Assembly (NCBI GenBank): GCA_036555325.1
Contig: DATBLQ010000026.1
Coordinates: 5,667-69,666, forward strand
Length of the DNA: 64,000 nt
Direction: 5' to 3'
Source: DATBLQ01 sp036555325
GTDB taxonomy: Bacteria > Pseudomonadota > Alphaproteobacteria > Rhizobiales > Aestuariivirgaceae
Part shown: positions 14,970 through 25,900 of the stretch, in pieces
How positions within the stretch are numbered: position 1 is the stretch's first letter
How the letters are laid out: each line of letters opens with the position of its first letter
Notes under the pieces: generated by a model
Databases searched by the model: none
Seen by the model: only the letters and a program-made list of their open reading frames with translations
What the model was told of the DNA's origin: nothing
Translations under genes and position numbers: made by a program

Positions 14970-17489
14970 ATGCTGGCCGGTGGTGGAAAGGCTGCGGCAT
15001 CCCTCTCCTATTGGGGGATCTTTGCCGTCCTCGTGCTGGCCATGTGCAAACCGGCTGCGGCCCAGGCAATTTGGTCGGTCGCGTGGCCGACAATCCCCAC
15101 GTTAGACCTCAAGCTCACCCGAGACTACCCGGCTCTGTTGGCCTTGCTAGCGCCGGTTGCGTTGTTCCTGTGGACCCTGTCGGTCATACGCCGGCACAGC
15201 CGTGATATCTCTTTGGCGCGCCGCCGGATAGCCGAGCTTGAAGGCGAGCTCAACGAGGCCGAGGCGGCCCTAAGCGCTGAACCCCACATCCTCATTATAT
15301 GGCGCGGACGCGAACGGGAACCCTACCGCATCGTTGGTGACATGCGTGATGCAGCCCGAGTTCCCGTCTCAAAGGCAGCTCTGCTCGATTTTGTCTCCTG
15401 GCTTGAGCCTGAATCGGCATCCGCCCTGACCGCCGCGATCGGCGTTCTGCAGGCCTCGGGCACCTCGTTCAACATTGGCATTCGCACCGGGCAGGGCGAG
15501 CTTCTGGAGGCCGATGGCCGCGCTGCCGGCCATTTGGCGACACTCCGGTTACGACCATTGTCGGGTGAGCGTCGCCATATTACCGAGCTTGCCTATGACG
15601 CGCGTAAACTGTCCAAGCAGGTCGAGCGCTTAAGTGCCATACTTGATGGGGCGCCATTTCCGGTCTGGCTGACTGATCAGGATCGGCGCGTGGTTTGGGT
15701 CAATCGCGCCTATCTGAAGGCTGTGGAGATCAGCGACATTGATCAGGTGATCAATCGGGGGGTGGAACTCGTCGATGTCCAGGCCATCGAACTTGACAAG
15801 AATGGCACCGCAGAACCTCATCCCGTTCGCACTCACGCCGTTATAGACGGAGCCAAGCGCGCCCTCGACATCCATGTCCTGCTGCTGCCGGAAGGTTGTG
15901 CGCATTTTGCGATCGATGCCACATCTTTGGAGGACTCCGAAAAGGAGCTCAAGCGTCACATACGGGCCCATGCAAATACCCTCGATAAGATAGCGACTGC
16001 CATCGCGATCTTTGGGCCCGACCAGAAGCTCCGCTTCTTCAATTCGGCCTATGCCGATTTGTGGGAACTCGACCCCACATGGCTTGAGACCAATCCAGCT
16101 GACGGGGAAATATTAGACCGGCTGCGGGCCAAGCGAAAACTTCCCGAACAGGCCAACTACCGCGATTGGAAAGCAAGGCAGCTGAATACCTATACGACGC
16201 TTGAGACTAAGGAAAGCTGGTGGCACTTGCCGGACGGGCAGTCTCTGCATGTAATTTGCGAGCAGCATCCGTTTGGCGGCGTAACTTACCTTTACGAGAA
16301 TGTAACCGAGAAGATCAGGCTGGAAAGCCAGTACAACGAGTTGATTGGCGTTCAGCGCGAAACCTTGGACAATCTTCACGAAGGTGTCGCGCTCTTCGGC
16401 ACCGATGGCAGGCTCAGGCTCTACAATCCAACCTTTGCTCGGTTGTGGTTGTTGGAGCAGTCATTCCTCGATGAGCACCCGCATATCGACAGCGTCATAA
16501 CGAAATCGCGGCCTCTCTTCGACAGCCCCATGTGGGACGAGCTTAAGTTTGCCGTGACCTCCTTCGACACCAATCGCGAAGCATTTAAGGAGCGCATAGA
16601 TCGGCCGGATGGAATGGCGTTGCAGGCATCCTCCGTTCCTTTGCCTGACGGCAATACGCTTCTGACCTATATGGACGTGACCGACACCACGAGAATTGAA
16701 AATGCCTTGCGTGAGCGCGCCGAGGCATTGGAAGCGGCCGACAGGCTCAAGACCAATTTCCTTTCCAACGTTTCCTATGAACTTCGCACACCGCTCACCA
16801 ACATTATCGGTTTTGCGCAGGGGCTTTCCATTGGGATAGCCGGGGAACTCCAGGTCAAGCAGCATGAATATCTTCGCCACATCCAGGAATCCTCCAACGA
16901 CCTCCTGGAAATTATCGATGCAATTCTCGATCTGACCACCATCGATGCAGGCGCCATGGAACTCAAGCTGCGATCGATAGAGGTCGTCAGCATGCTTGAG
17001 CTTGCTGCCAACTCGATCGCTGACGCCATCGCAAAACGCGACCTCAATTTGCGGGTTGAAATTGCCGAGAATGCACTGGAATTCATAGGTGACGAGAAAC
17101 GCGTGCGCCAGGTCCTGTTGAATCTCCTCTCGAACGCCATCGGTTTCTCCAGCGCCGGCGGGGAAATCCTGATGGGGGCAAGGCGGGATGCCGACACGAT
17201 GATGCTGTGGGTATCCGACAATGGAAAGGGCATAGACCCAGACTTTCAAAATCAAGCCTTCGAGAGATTCCAGTCACGGCCCACCGCCAGCGGCCATCGC
17301 GGTCCGGGGCTGGGCCTTGCCATTGTCAAGAGCTTTGTGGAGCTCCATGGGGGTGAGGTCTCCCTGCTATCCAAGGTGAATAAGGGCACCACCGTGATAT
17401 GTCGATTTCCCATTGACGGACCTGTCTCCGGCGGTAAACCGGTAAGGCGTGCGCAGGCGGAACCTACCCGTATGCGCCAGGCATCTTAA
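14970..17489 (+). CDS. divL: DivL-type cell-cycle sensor (Tyr in H-box)
   Basis: About 839 residues. Two N-terminal hydrophobic stretches (GIFAVLVLAMC and LLALLAPVALFLWTLSV) anchor it, followed by a short coiled coil, several PAS domains (about 190-580), a HisKA domain and an ATPase domain (NLLSNAIGFSS, SDNGKGIDPDF, GPGLGLAIVKSFVELHGG). The H-box reads FLSNVSYELRTPL: Tyr603 replaces the phospho-acceptor His, the diagnostic feature of DivL. In Caulobacter DivL senses DivK and controls CckA and hence CtrA. An in-frame TTG at 14946 is possible; ATG 14970 has AAGAG upstream. tsaE and murU follow, as in relatives. Confidence 0.88.
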   Translation: MLAGGGKAAASLSYWGIFAVLVLAMCKPAAAQAIWSVAWPTIPTLDLKLTRDYPALLALLAPVALFLWTLSVIRRHSRDISLARRRIAELEGELNEAEAALSAEPHILIIWRGREREPYRIVGDMRDAARVPVSKAALLDFVSWLEPESASALTAAIGVLQASGTSFNIGIRTGQGELLEADGRAAGHLATLRLRPLSGERRHITELAYDARKLSKQVERLSAILDGAPFPVWLTDQDRRVVWVNRAYLKAVEISDIDQVINRGVELVDVQAIELDKNGTAEPHPVRTHAVIDGAKRALDIHVLLLPEGCAHFAIDATSLEDSEKELKRHIRAHANTLDKIATAIAIFGPDQKLRFFNSAYADLWELDPTWLETNPADGEILDRLRAKRKLPEQANYRDWKARQLNTYTTLETKESWWHLPDGQSLHVICEQHPFGGVTYLYENVTEKIRLESQYNELIGVQRETLDNLHEGVALFGTDGRLRLYNPTFARLWLLEQSFLDEHPHIDSVITKSRPLFDSPMWDELKFAVTSFDTNREAFKERIDRPDGMALQASSVPLPDGNTLLTYMDVTDTTRIENALRERAEALEAADRLKTNFLSNVSYELRTPLTNIIGFAQGLSIGIAGELQVKQHEYLRHIQESSNDLLEIIDAILDLTTIDAGAMELKLRSIEVVSMLELAANSIADAIAKRDLNLRVEIAENALEFIGDEKRVRQVLLNLLSNAIGFSSAGGEILMGARRDADTMMLWVSDNGKGIDPDFQNQAFERFQSRPTASGHRGPGLGLAIVKSFVELHGGEVSLLSKVNKGTTVICRFPIDGPVSGGKPVRRAQAEPTRMRQAS

Positions 17490-17528
17490 TCAGTCGCTCG
17501 TGCGAGCCCGCCCTGTCCATCTTTTGCC

Positions 17529-19067
17529 ATGCAACCTTTTTTTGCGACCCGGAGTCTGCCAGACGAAACAGCCACCATGGCGCTTGGCCATGAACTGTCG
17601 CTTATAGCGCGCACCGGCGATCTGATTCTGCTGCAGGGCGACCTCGGTTCCGGCAAGACATCGCTCGCGCGCGGATTCATTCGGGCGGTCGTCGGAAACA
17701 GCAAGCTGGACGTGCCCAGTCCCACCTTTTCCCTTATCCAAGCCTATGACAGCGGTCGGATGAAGCTCGCCCATGTCGACCTCTATCGGATAAATTCGGC
17801 CGACGAAATACTCGAGCTCGGATTTTACGAATTGACGGCTGACCATGCGGTGCTGGTTGAATGGCCGGTATTGCTGGGCGCATCCTTGCCGCAAGATCGT
17901 CTTCTTATCATTCTTGGGCACCAGGATAGCGGCAGGAAAGCCGAATTGACCGGTTTTGGCAACTGGTCCACACGTCTCGAGCGGCTCGAATCCCTGCGTG
18001 GGTTTTTGGCTCGCAGCGAATGGGCGGAGTGTGAGCGTAGCTTCTTCGAGGGCGATGCTTCGACCCGCCGCTACGAGCGTCTGAAACAAGCCGAACGCCA
18101 CGCTGTGTTGATGGATATGCGGAAGCACCCCGACGGCCCACCGGTGCGCCATGGAAAGCCCTATAGCGCCATAGCCCATTTGGCAGAGGATGTCCGCGCC
18201 GTGGTGGCCCTCAACAATGGTTTGCGTGCTCGCGGGTTGTCGGCGCCGGAGATTTTTTTAGCCGACATGGAATTGGGTTTTCTTATCATTGAAGATTTGG
18301 GCGATCTCGTCTATGGCCGAATGTCCGATGCCGGCAAGCCGATCTCCGACCAGCTGCTGGCTGCGGTGAAGTTGCTCGCCGACATGGCGGCGCAGGATTG
18401 GCCTCGGGAGCTGCCGATAGGCCATGGCTTGGTCTATCGTGTGCCCGACTATGATCAGGAAGCTTTGGAAATTGAGGCCGAGTTGCTGCTTGATTGGTTC
18501 TGGCCGCTCGTTCACGGGAAACCGGCACCGGACAATGTCCGTCAGGAGTTCCTAACGACCTGGCGTGCTCTGTGGCCGCACGTTCGCACCCCAAAACCCG
18601 TTTGGACGTTGCGTGATTATCATTCCCCCAATCTGCTTTGGCTGGCCGATCGCCGCGATACGGCTCGTGTCGGGCTGATCGACACCCAGGATGCAGTCAT
18701 GGGCCACCCCGCGTATGACCTGGCCTCTCTCCTTCAGGATGCGCGCGTACTCGTGCCCGAAGAGGTGGCAACTGACTATCTGGACTACTATTGCTCCTAT
18801 CGCGCCGCGGCAGAGCCCGACTTTGATGAGCAATTGTTCCGGCGCGCGTTCGTGATCCTGTCGACCCAGCGCATTACTAAGATACTTGGAATCTTCGCGC
18901 GCTTGTCGCAGCGCGATGGTAAGCACCAATACCTGCGTCACGTCGGAAAACTCAATCGCTATCTCGAAACCAATCTGAGCAATCCCGTGCTGGCCGATTT
19001 GAAAGATTGGTATGGAAGGCATCTTCCCGTGCACTTGCGCGAGAAAATCATTAATCCAGGCCGATGA
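17529..19067 (+). CDS. tsaE: TsaE fused to aminoglycoside-phosphotransferase-like sugar kinase
   Basis: 512 residues and two domains. Residues 1-150 are TsaE, the ATPase of the t6A37 tRNA-modification complex, with P-loop LQGDLGSGKTSLARG, SPTFSLIQAY and HVDLYRI. Residues 165-512 are an APH/AmgK-like kinase with HPDGPPVRHG, LIIEDLGDLVYGRM, the catalytic LRDYHSPNLLW and LIDTQDAVMGHPAYDLASLLQD. In Pseudomonas, AmgK phosphorylates N-acetylmuramic acid on C1 and MurU follows; here a MurU-like gene overlaps the stop by four bases. The fusion is known in Hyphomicrobiales. No frameshift sign is visible between the domains. Confidence 0.92.
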   Translation: MQPFFATRSLPDETATMALGHELSLIARTGDLILLQGDLGSGKTSLARGFIRAVVGNSKLDVPSPTFSLIQAYDSGRMKLAHVDLYRINSADEILELGFYELTADHAVLVEWPVLLGASLPQDRLLIILGHQDSGRKAELTGFGNWSTRLERLESLRGFLARSEWAECERSFFEGDASTRRYERLKQAERHAVLMDMRKHPDGPPVRHGKPYSAIAHLAEDVRAVVALNNGLRARGLSAPEIFLADMELGFLIIEDLGDLVYGRMSDAGKPISDQLLAAVKLLADMAAQDWPRELPIGHGLVYRVPDYDQEALEIEAELLLDWFWPLVHGKPAPDNVRQEFLTTWRALWPHVRTPKPVWTLRDYHSPNLLWLADRRDTARVGLIDTQDAVMGHPAYDLASLLQDARVLVPEEVATDYLDYYCSYRAAAEPDFDEQLFRRAFVILSTQRITKILGIFARLSQRDGKHQYLRHVGKLNRYLETNLSNPVLADLKDWYGRHLPVHLREKIINPGR

Positions 19068-19810
19068 AGCAACCCGACCGACTCGATACCTCAATCGGCA
19101 CTTTCGCCATGGTTCTTGCAGCGGGCTTGGGCAAGAGGATGCATCCGCTGACACTTGCTATCCCAAAACCCTTGATCGAAATCGCCGGCAAGCACCTTAT
19201 TGATTATGCTCTCGATCGCCTGCGCGCTGCGCAGGTGAAGCGCGTCGTCGTCAACATCCACCATCACGCCAATCAGCTTGAGAATTGGCTGCGTGCGCAA
19301 TCAGCGCCTGAAATCTCCATATCCGACGAGCGTCAGATGCTCCTTGATACGGGCGGCGGCATCGTCAAGGCGCTTCCACAGCTGGGATCAGGTCCCTTTC
19401 TTGTCCTCAATAGCGATTCTTTTTGGCTGGAGGGCGCAGCCCCCGCCATCGACCGGCTGCGAGACATGTGGGACGGAGAAAAAATGGACAGCCTTCTCCT
19501 GCTAAGCCCGCTTTCTTCCGCCGTCGGCTACGAAGGCGGTGGCGATTTCCACATGGACGGCGGTGGCCGCCTGCGGCGCAAGGATAAGACGAGCCCCGCG
19601 CCCTTTGTCTATGCTGGTTGCTATCTCGTTTCCCCAACTTTGTTTGCGGGCGCGCCCGAGGGCCCTTTTTCAATGAACCTTCTGTGGGATAAGGCTCAAG
19701 CATCCGGGCGGCTTTATGGGATCCGCCACGATGGCCTGTGGTTCCATGTAGGAACTCCGGGAGCGATTGCTTATGCTGAGCAGGCAATGAAAAGCTACAC
19801 GCGACAATGA
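19064..19810 (+). CDS. murU: Nucleotidyltransferase, MurU-like
   Basis: 248 residues of the sugar-1-phosphate nucleotidyltransferase fold: FAMVLAAGLGKRMHPLT (nucleotide loop), KPLIEIAGKHLIDYAL, VNIHHHANQL, DTGGGIVKALP and FLVLNSDSFW (metal Asp). In the cell-wall recycling route MurU makes UDP-N-acetylmuramate from the product of the AmgK kinase, which is the preceding fused gene. Its start overlaps that gene by ATGA and its stop overlaps addB by four bases. Confidence 0.85.
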   Translation: MKQPDRLDTSIGTFAMVLAAGLGKRMHPLTLAIPKPLIEIAGKHLIDYALDRLRAAQVKRVVVNIHHHANQLENWLRAQSAPEISISDERQMLLDTGGGIVKALPQLGSGPFLVLNSDSFWLEGAAPAIDRLRDMWDGEKMDSLLLLSPLSSAVGYEGGGDFHMDGGGRLRRKDKTSPAPFVYAGCYLVSPTLFAGAPEGPFSMNLLWDKAQASGRLYGIRHDGLWFHVGTPGAIAYAEQAMKSYTRQ

Positions 19811-22800
19811 TTGCGGCCACCGACGCGGCCCGTGTTTTCAGTATTCCTTCGACTTCCGCCTTCCTGCCGACCCTGGCGCGGGCCGTTTTGGAAAACGGCT
19901 TTCCCATGTCCACCGGGCGGAAGCCTTCGGCGGCGGAACTTTCCCGCTGGACCATACTTCTGCCGACGCGTCGTGCGGTGCGCGAACTCGCGCGCGTGTT
20001 TCTCGATGCCCAGAGTGTCAATGCAGCTATTCTTCCCCGCATCCGGCCCATTGGCGACGTTGATGAGGGCGAATTCATCTTCGCCCCTTCAAGCGATATC
20101 GATTTGGAGCTGTCGCCGGCCATCTCGCCAACTCAGCGCAAATTCCTCCTTGCCCGGCTCATTTCCGAATGGGCACAGGCCAACTCCCACACCATGCTTG
20201 CCCGCGCGCTCGTGAGATTTCCGGGCCAGGTTTTCACCCTCGCCCGCTCCCTCGGCAGGCTTGTTGACGATTTTGAGACCGAGGAAATTTTCCTCGACGA
20301 GCTCGACAAACTGGTGGGTGCTGATTTTGCCGAACACCGTCTTGCCATGCTCGACTTCCTCGCCATTGTGCGTCGGCGTCTGCCGCAATGCATGACTGAA
20401 TGGGGTGTAATGGGTCACGCCGAGCACCGAAGTCTGTTGCTGCGTCGCGAAGCAGCAAAGCTCGAAGTGGAAGGAACGGGAGGACCAGTTATTGCCGCAG
20501 GCTCGACCGGCTCCATTCCCGCCACCGCCAATCTCCTTCGCGTCATATCAAGACTTGGAGAAGGGGCAGTTATTCTGCCCGGGCTTGATTTTGAGCTCGA
20601 TTCAGAAGGTTGGCAGGCTGTGGACGATGAACCCTCCCATCCGCAATTTGGATTGAAGCGTCTGCTCGGTCTTCTCGGAATCGACCGGGCGAACGTCCAA
20701 ATATTTCCGGGCATATCCGTTGCGGAAGCTGATCAAGCGCGCCTTTGGCTTGCAAGCGAGTTGATGCGTCCGGCTGCAACCACCGATCGCTGGTGGCAAG
20801 GCCTTCGGCGCCAACGCGATGCCATAGGTCGGGCAATGCATGGCGTTGAATTGATCGAAACCGCCGATCAGCGAGAGGAAGCGCGCGTGATTGCGATGAT
20901 CATGCGCTCCTCCCTTGAGACGCCGGGCCTAACTGCGAGTCTCATAACCCCTAGTCGCCGTCTCGCTCGGCGGGTGAAAGCTGAACTGAAGCGTTGGTCG
21001 ATCGATATCAATGACACCGGCGGCGAAGCTCTTGCTCAAACCTCTGCCGGTGCTTTCATGCGGCTTATCCTCGATTTGGGGCTGTCCCGGTTTGCTACCC
21101 TTCAATTTGCCGAACTTCTGAAGCATCCGCTGCTGCGCCTCGGTTTGAACCGCGAGGCGTTGGCTGTTCTTTCAGGCAAGCTAGAGATGGCCCTGCTTCG
21201 CGGCGCCGCAGAGCCGCGCAACCTGTCGGGGTTGAGAGCCTCCTTGCAGCGAAAACGAAACGCGCGTGAGTCTTCCTTCTCGGAGCACGATCCGGTCCAC
21301 TCGTGCCTTCGCCGTATTTCACCTGATGATTGGAACGCAATCGCAGGCCTCATTGATCGCCTCGATGCCGCCGCGTCATCCTTCCTTGAGCTTCTTGCGG
21401 TCAACAAGCAGGCGCCGCTGCGACGCTTCCTTCAATCCCACCTCGAATGCGCCGAAGCGCTCGCCGTAAACCAGGATGGATTGAATCTGCTCTGGCGGGG
21501 GGATGACGGTGAAGCGCTCTCCGAGCTCTTCGGTAGCCTTCTGGACAATGCAGATCAAGCTCCGCTCATCTCTCCTGCCGACTACGGCGCATTGATAACC
21601 GGTGAGCTTGCCGCGCGTATCGTGCGGCCGAAGCAGGACGATCATCCGCGCCTTTCGATCATGGGGCTCCTTGAAGCCCGCCTCATGCGCCCCGATGTTG
21701 TAATTCTTTCGGGCCTCAACACCGGTGTTTGGCCCACGGAGACCGAGATCGATCCCTGGCTGTCGCGCTCCATGCGGGTTCAGGTCAAGCTGCCTGCTTC
21801 AGACCGTCGCATCGGGCTTTCGGCGCATGATTTCATTCAAAACTTCTCAGCACCCAAGGTTTTTCTCACCTGGTCGCGAAAAATCGATGGTGTACCGGTC
21901 GTACCATCGCGCTGGATGACGAGATTCAACGCCCTGCTGACTGCTGCCGAACTTGACTTCAAGTCACACCCATCTTCCCGCTGGCGCGGTTGGGCCGCCG
22001 CTCTCGATCACCGGCCGAAACAACCTCCCGCCCGGCAGCCCCGGCCCAAACCTCCCTCCGCCGCCCGGCCCAAGAGCTTGAGCGTAACCCGCATAGGCAG
22101 GCTCATCTCCAATCCCTACCATCTTTATGTGGAGAAGATTTTGCAGCTTGAAGAGCTCGATCCCCTGGCCAGGCGGCTTGGCGCAGCCGATCGCGGCAGT
22201 CTTCTTCACGATGCGTTGCGCCGTTTTGGAGAAGAATGCTGCGGCGAACTCGGCAGCGATGCGCTCGATCGTCTTCTGGCTTGTGGTCGCCAAGTCTATG
22301 CACCCTTCTTTTACGACCAACAGGTCGCCGCTTTCTGGTGGCCACAGTTCGAGCGGATCTCGGCATGGTTTCTCGACCAGGAACGCCAATGGCGGCTCAA
22401 CCTGAAGAGTCAGCATCATGAGTGCTCGGCCCGGGCCGTTTTGAAAATCAATGGTGAGGAATTCACTCTGACCGCCCGGGCTGACCGGATTGATCAGTTG
22501 GCCGATAACAGCTTGCGCATCCTTGATTACAAGACGGGTGCCATTCCTCCGCAGAAGGCGGTTGATAGTGGCCATGCACCCCAGCTGCCGCTGGAGGCTT
22601 GGCTTGCCATGGCAGGCGCCTTTCCGGGCCTGCGCTGCCAAAAGGTCGCAGAACTCGTCTATGTTCATCTCGCCGGCGGGCAGGTTCCATGCGAAATCTG
22701 TCAGGCCGGAAAAGGACAGCCGGCCGCGCTGGCGGCCGCCGCCCATGCAGGCCTCCTTCGGCTTCTCAGCGAATATGCATCCCCCTCCACCCCCTACGTC

Positions 22801-22908
22801 TTCCTCGACTCCGATGACCGCTTTTCGCGCCCGGGCGATATCGATCATCTAGCTCGCGCGCGCGAGTGGCTGTTTGCTTCTGCTGAAGAGGACCGCGCTG
22901 ATGAATGA
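19807..22908 (+). CDS. addB: Double-strand break repair protein AddB
   Basis: 1033 residues, the nuclease-bearing partner of the AddAB helicase-nuclease (RecBCD equivalent). The N-terminal two thirds resemble an inactivated UvrD-type helicase (LPTRRAVRELARVFL near residue 50, then IAAGSTGSIPATANLL). The C-terminal 250 residues hold a PD-(D/E)xK nuclease with GSLLHDALRRF, a TARADRIDQL segment and the catalytic LRILDYKTG. The gene overlaps murU by four bases and addA by eight, so all are probably co-translated. Confidence 0.94.
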   Translation: MIAATDAARVFSIPSTSAFLPTLARAVLENGFPMSTGRKPSAAELSRWTILLPTRRAVRELARVFLDAQSVNAAILPRIRPIGDVDEGEFIFAPSSDIDLELSPAISPTQRKFLLARLISEWAQANSHTMLARALVRFPGQVFTLARSLGRLVDDFETEEIFLDELDKLVGADFAEHRLAMLDFLAIVRRRLPQCMTEWGVMGHAEHRSLLLRREAAKLEVEGTGGPVIAAGSTGSIPATANLLRVISRLGEGAVILPGLDFELDSEGWQAVDDEPSHPQFGLKRLLGLLGIDRANVQIFPGISVAEADQARLWLASELMRPAATTDRWWQGLRRQRDAIGRAMHGVELIETADQREEARVIAMIMRSSLETPGLTASLITPSRRLARRVKAELKRWSIDINDTGGEALAQTSAGAFMRLILDLGLSRFATLQFAELLKHPLLRLGLNREALAVLSGKLEMALLRGAAEPRNLSGLRASLQRKRNARESSFSEHDPVHSCLRRISPDDWNAIAGLIDRLDAAASSFLELLAVNKQAPLRRFLQSHLECAEALAVNQDGLNLLWRGDDGEALSELFGSLLDNADQAPLISPADYGALITGELAARIVRPKQDDHPRLSIMGLLEARLMRPDVVILSGLNTGVWPTETEIDPWLSRSMRVQVKLPASDRRIGLSAHDFIQNFSAPKVFLTWSRKIDGVPVVPSRWMTRFNALLTAAELDFKSHPSSRWRGWAAALDHRPKQPPARQPRPKPPSAARPKSLSVTRIGRLISNPYHLYVEKILQLEELDPLARRLGAADRGSLLHDALRRFGEECCGELGSDALDRLLACGRQVYAPFFYDQQVAAFWWPQFERISAWFLDQERQWRLNLKSQHHECSARAVLKINGEEFTLTARADRIDQLADNSLRILDYKTGAIPPQKAVDSGHAPQLPLEAWLAMAGAFPGLRCQKVAELVYVHLAGGQVPCEICQAGKGQPAALAAAAHAGLLRLLSEYASPSTPYVFLDSDDRFSRPGDIDHLARAREWLFASAEEDRADE

Positions 22909-25900
22909 ACTAAGGGTGGTCTCTGCCGGCAAGCCGCAGCGGCGCGCTTCCGATCCTGCAGTCTCTGCATGGGTGTCTGCTAATGCTGGATCTGGCAAAA
23001 CCGAGGTTCTTGTCCACCGGGTCATCCGTCTCTTGCTCGCAGGCACGCCGCCTGAGCGCATCTTGTGCTTAACCTTTACCAGGGCAGCGGCCGCGGAAAT
23101 GTCGAATCGACTGTTTCGCGATCTGGGTGCGTGGGTTGTGTTAGACGATAGATCGCTGCTCGAGCAAATTCGCACCCTGTGCGGTCATGAGGCCGATCCC
23201 GAATTGCTGTCGCGAGCCCGTCGATTGTTCGCCGCTGCGCTCGACGCGCCGGGAGGTCTCAAAATCCAGACGATTCACGGATTCTGTGAAAGGCTGCTGC
23301 AACGCTTTCCGGTTGAGGCAGGGGTAGTCCCTGGCTTCAAGGTGCTCGATGAAGCATCGGCAACCGAGCTTCTCGCTGCCGCCAGTCGCTTAGTTCTCAA
23401 CATCGATCTTGCCGAAGACGCTGATAGAGCCCTTCTAAGCACCATCGTCCGCTATGCCGGCGCTCAACAGTTCGATGAACTCGTCAAGGAACTGCTGAAA
23501 CAGCCGCGCCTTCTTACCTCTATCGCTGATGCGGCAGAACATCGTCAGGCACTAGAGAGTCTCCTGCAGGTTCCCTCGGATACAACGCCGCAAGCGGTCT
23601 GTCAGAGAGCCTTTGCCGATGTTGATCGGCGCGCATATCTTGATGCTGCCAATGCCTTGCAGGCACTTGGCAATAATTCCGCTCGGCTCGCTCAATCCAT
23701 CCGCGTTGCGATGCAAGAAACATCGCTCGAAAAGGCCTTTGGCAACCTGCGCAATATCTGCCTGACCCGAGAGGGCGATGAGAGAAAATATTTCCCTCCG
23801 GCGCAACTTTCGAAAATCGACTCCCGTGCCGCCGCTTTTCTTCAGTCCGAGCTTAACCGGCTCCTGCCTCTATTCGAGGAATATCGCGCTGCCGTCATCG
23901 TAGAAGCAACCGTAGCGCTGTTGCAGCTTGCAGGCCGTATCATCCAAAATTATGCACGTGCCAAGGACGCATTGAGCTCCTACGATTATGACGATTTGAT
24001 ATTTAAGACATTGGCGCTCTTCCAAAGCCTCACCCATCGCGGCTGGGTGCTATACAAGCTCGACGGCGGCATCGATCATCTGTTGATCGATGAAGCGCAG
24101 GATACAAGCAAGGAACAATGGCAGATCATTCAGAGCCTCACGGAGGATTTCTTTTCCGGTTCCGGCGCGAGGGGTGCGATGGTGCGCACCATTTTTGCGG
24201 TGGGTGACGAAAAACAGTCGATTTTCAGCTTTCAGGGCGGCGACCCGGAAGAGTTCCATGCGATGCAGGACTACTTCGCCAAGAAAATCTCAGCCCTCGG
24301 CGCACGGCTTGAAGAAGTTCCCCTTACGCTATCCTTTCGCTCAACCGCCGCGGTCCTCGAAGCCGTCGATGCCGTCTTCACGAACGAGACCCATCAAGCA
24401 TCGCGTATCGGTGCTTCGGGCCTGGTAGAGGTCTGGCCTCTTGAGGAAGGTCACGACCGGCCGGAGCGCGACCCATGGCGCGCCCCTCTCGACTATGTCC
24501 TGACTGACCATCCGCGGCGGCGCTTGGCGAAAAGGATCGCGCGCACCATTCGCCGCTGGATTGACGAAGAGCGCATCCTCCCCTCTCGCGGTCGCGCCAT
24601 AAGACCCTCCGACATTCTCATTCTCGTCCGCACTCGAACCACTTTGATGGATGAAATCGTACGTGCCCTCAAGCTGGAAGATTTGCCGGTCGCCGGTGCT
24701 GACCGACTTGAACTTGCCGCCCACATCGCTGTCATGGATCTGATTGCTCTCGGCCATTTTGTCCTTTTGCCCGCAGACGACCACATGCTGGCGTGCGTAC
24801 TGAAAAGCCCTCTCGTCGAGCGTGACGATGGCCTCGGTATCGATGACGAGGACCTTTTCGATCTTGCGCATGGCCGCGGTCAAACGCCGCTTTGGCGGCG
24901 GCTGCAGCACGCTGCGGACAGTGGAAAACCTTACCGCCGCGCGGCATCGCGTCTTGCATGCTTCATAGAAGACGCCGCTTCGAAACCTCCATACGAGTTC
25001 TTCTCGTCCGTATTGAATGAGCATGAAGGCCTCCCCCGCATCATCGCAAGGTTGGGCAACGAAGCTGTCGAGCCTGTGAGTGAGTTTCTTTCGCGCTGTC
25101 TCGACTATGATGCTGAACACGCTCCTTCCCTTACCGGATTTCTCGCCTGGCTCGCCGGCCAGGGCGCCATCATCAAGCGCGATATGGACTTGGGCTCCGG
25201 TGAAATTCGGGTGATGACGGTGCACGGCGCCAAGGGATTGCAGTCCAATATTGTAATTCTCCCCGATACTTGTACGGTGCCCGACAAGGCGCTTCTTCCC
25301 AAAATCTTTCTTTCTCCTGTCCGCTCAGACGGCGAGTTGCTCCAGGTGCCGGTGTGGCGGATCAAGGCCGATCGCGACCATCCTGTGCTCGCCGCTTTGC
25401 GCGAGGAGCAATTTGAGCGGGAAAATGCAGAGTACGTCCGTTTGCTCTATGTCGCCATGACCAGGGCAGCGGATCATTTATACATCTGCGGCTCCACCAG
25501 CAGGGACTTGCCTGAAGGGTGCTGGTACCGTCGCATTATGCAGGCGCTGGCAGCAAAGAACCTTGGGAAGCAGTATCTCGATGAGGAGGGGCGCACGATT
25601 TGGCGCCACGAGCATTCCCAAGAGCCCTCTGCCTCTGAGCGCGACAGCCAACACACGCTGCCGCCGAGCGATCTCGCATCGCTTCCTGCTTGGGCAACCA
25701 CTAAGGCCAATGTCGAACAGCGCCCCTTCCCATGGCTTGCTCCTTCAAGGGCAGGAGAGATCATCGCGTTCAACCGTGAGAGGGCCGAACAAATCGTCTC
25801 CCCGCTGGCCCTTCCGACAGACGGCTCCTTTGTGCGTGGCGCCCTGATCCATCGGCTGCTTCAGTCCCTACCCGATCTGCCTGCGGAGCTGCGCGAGGAG

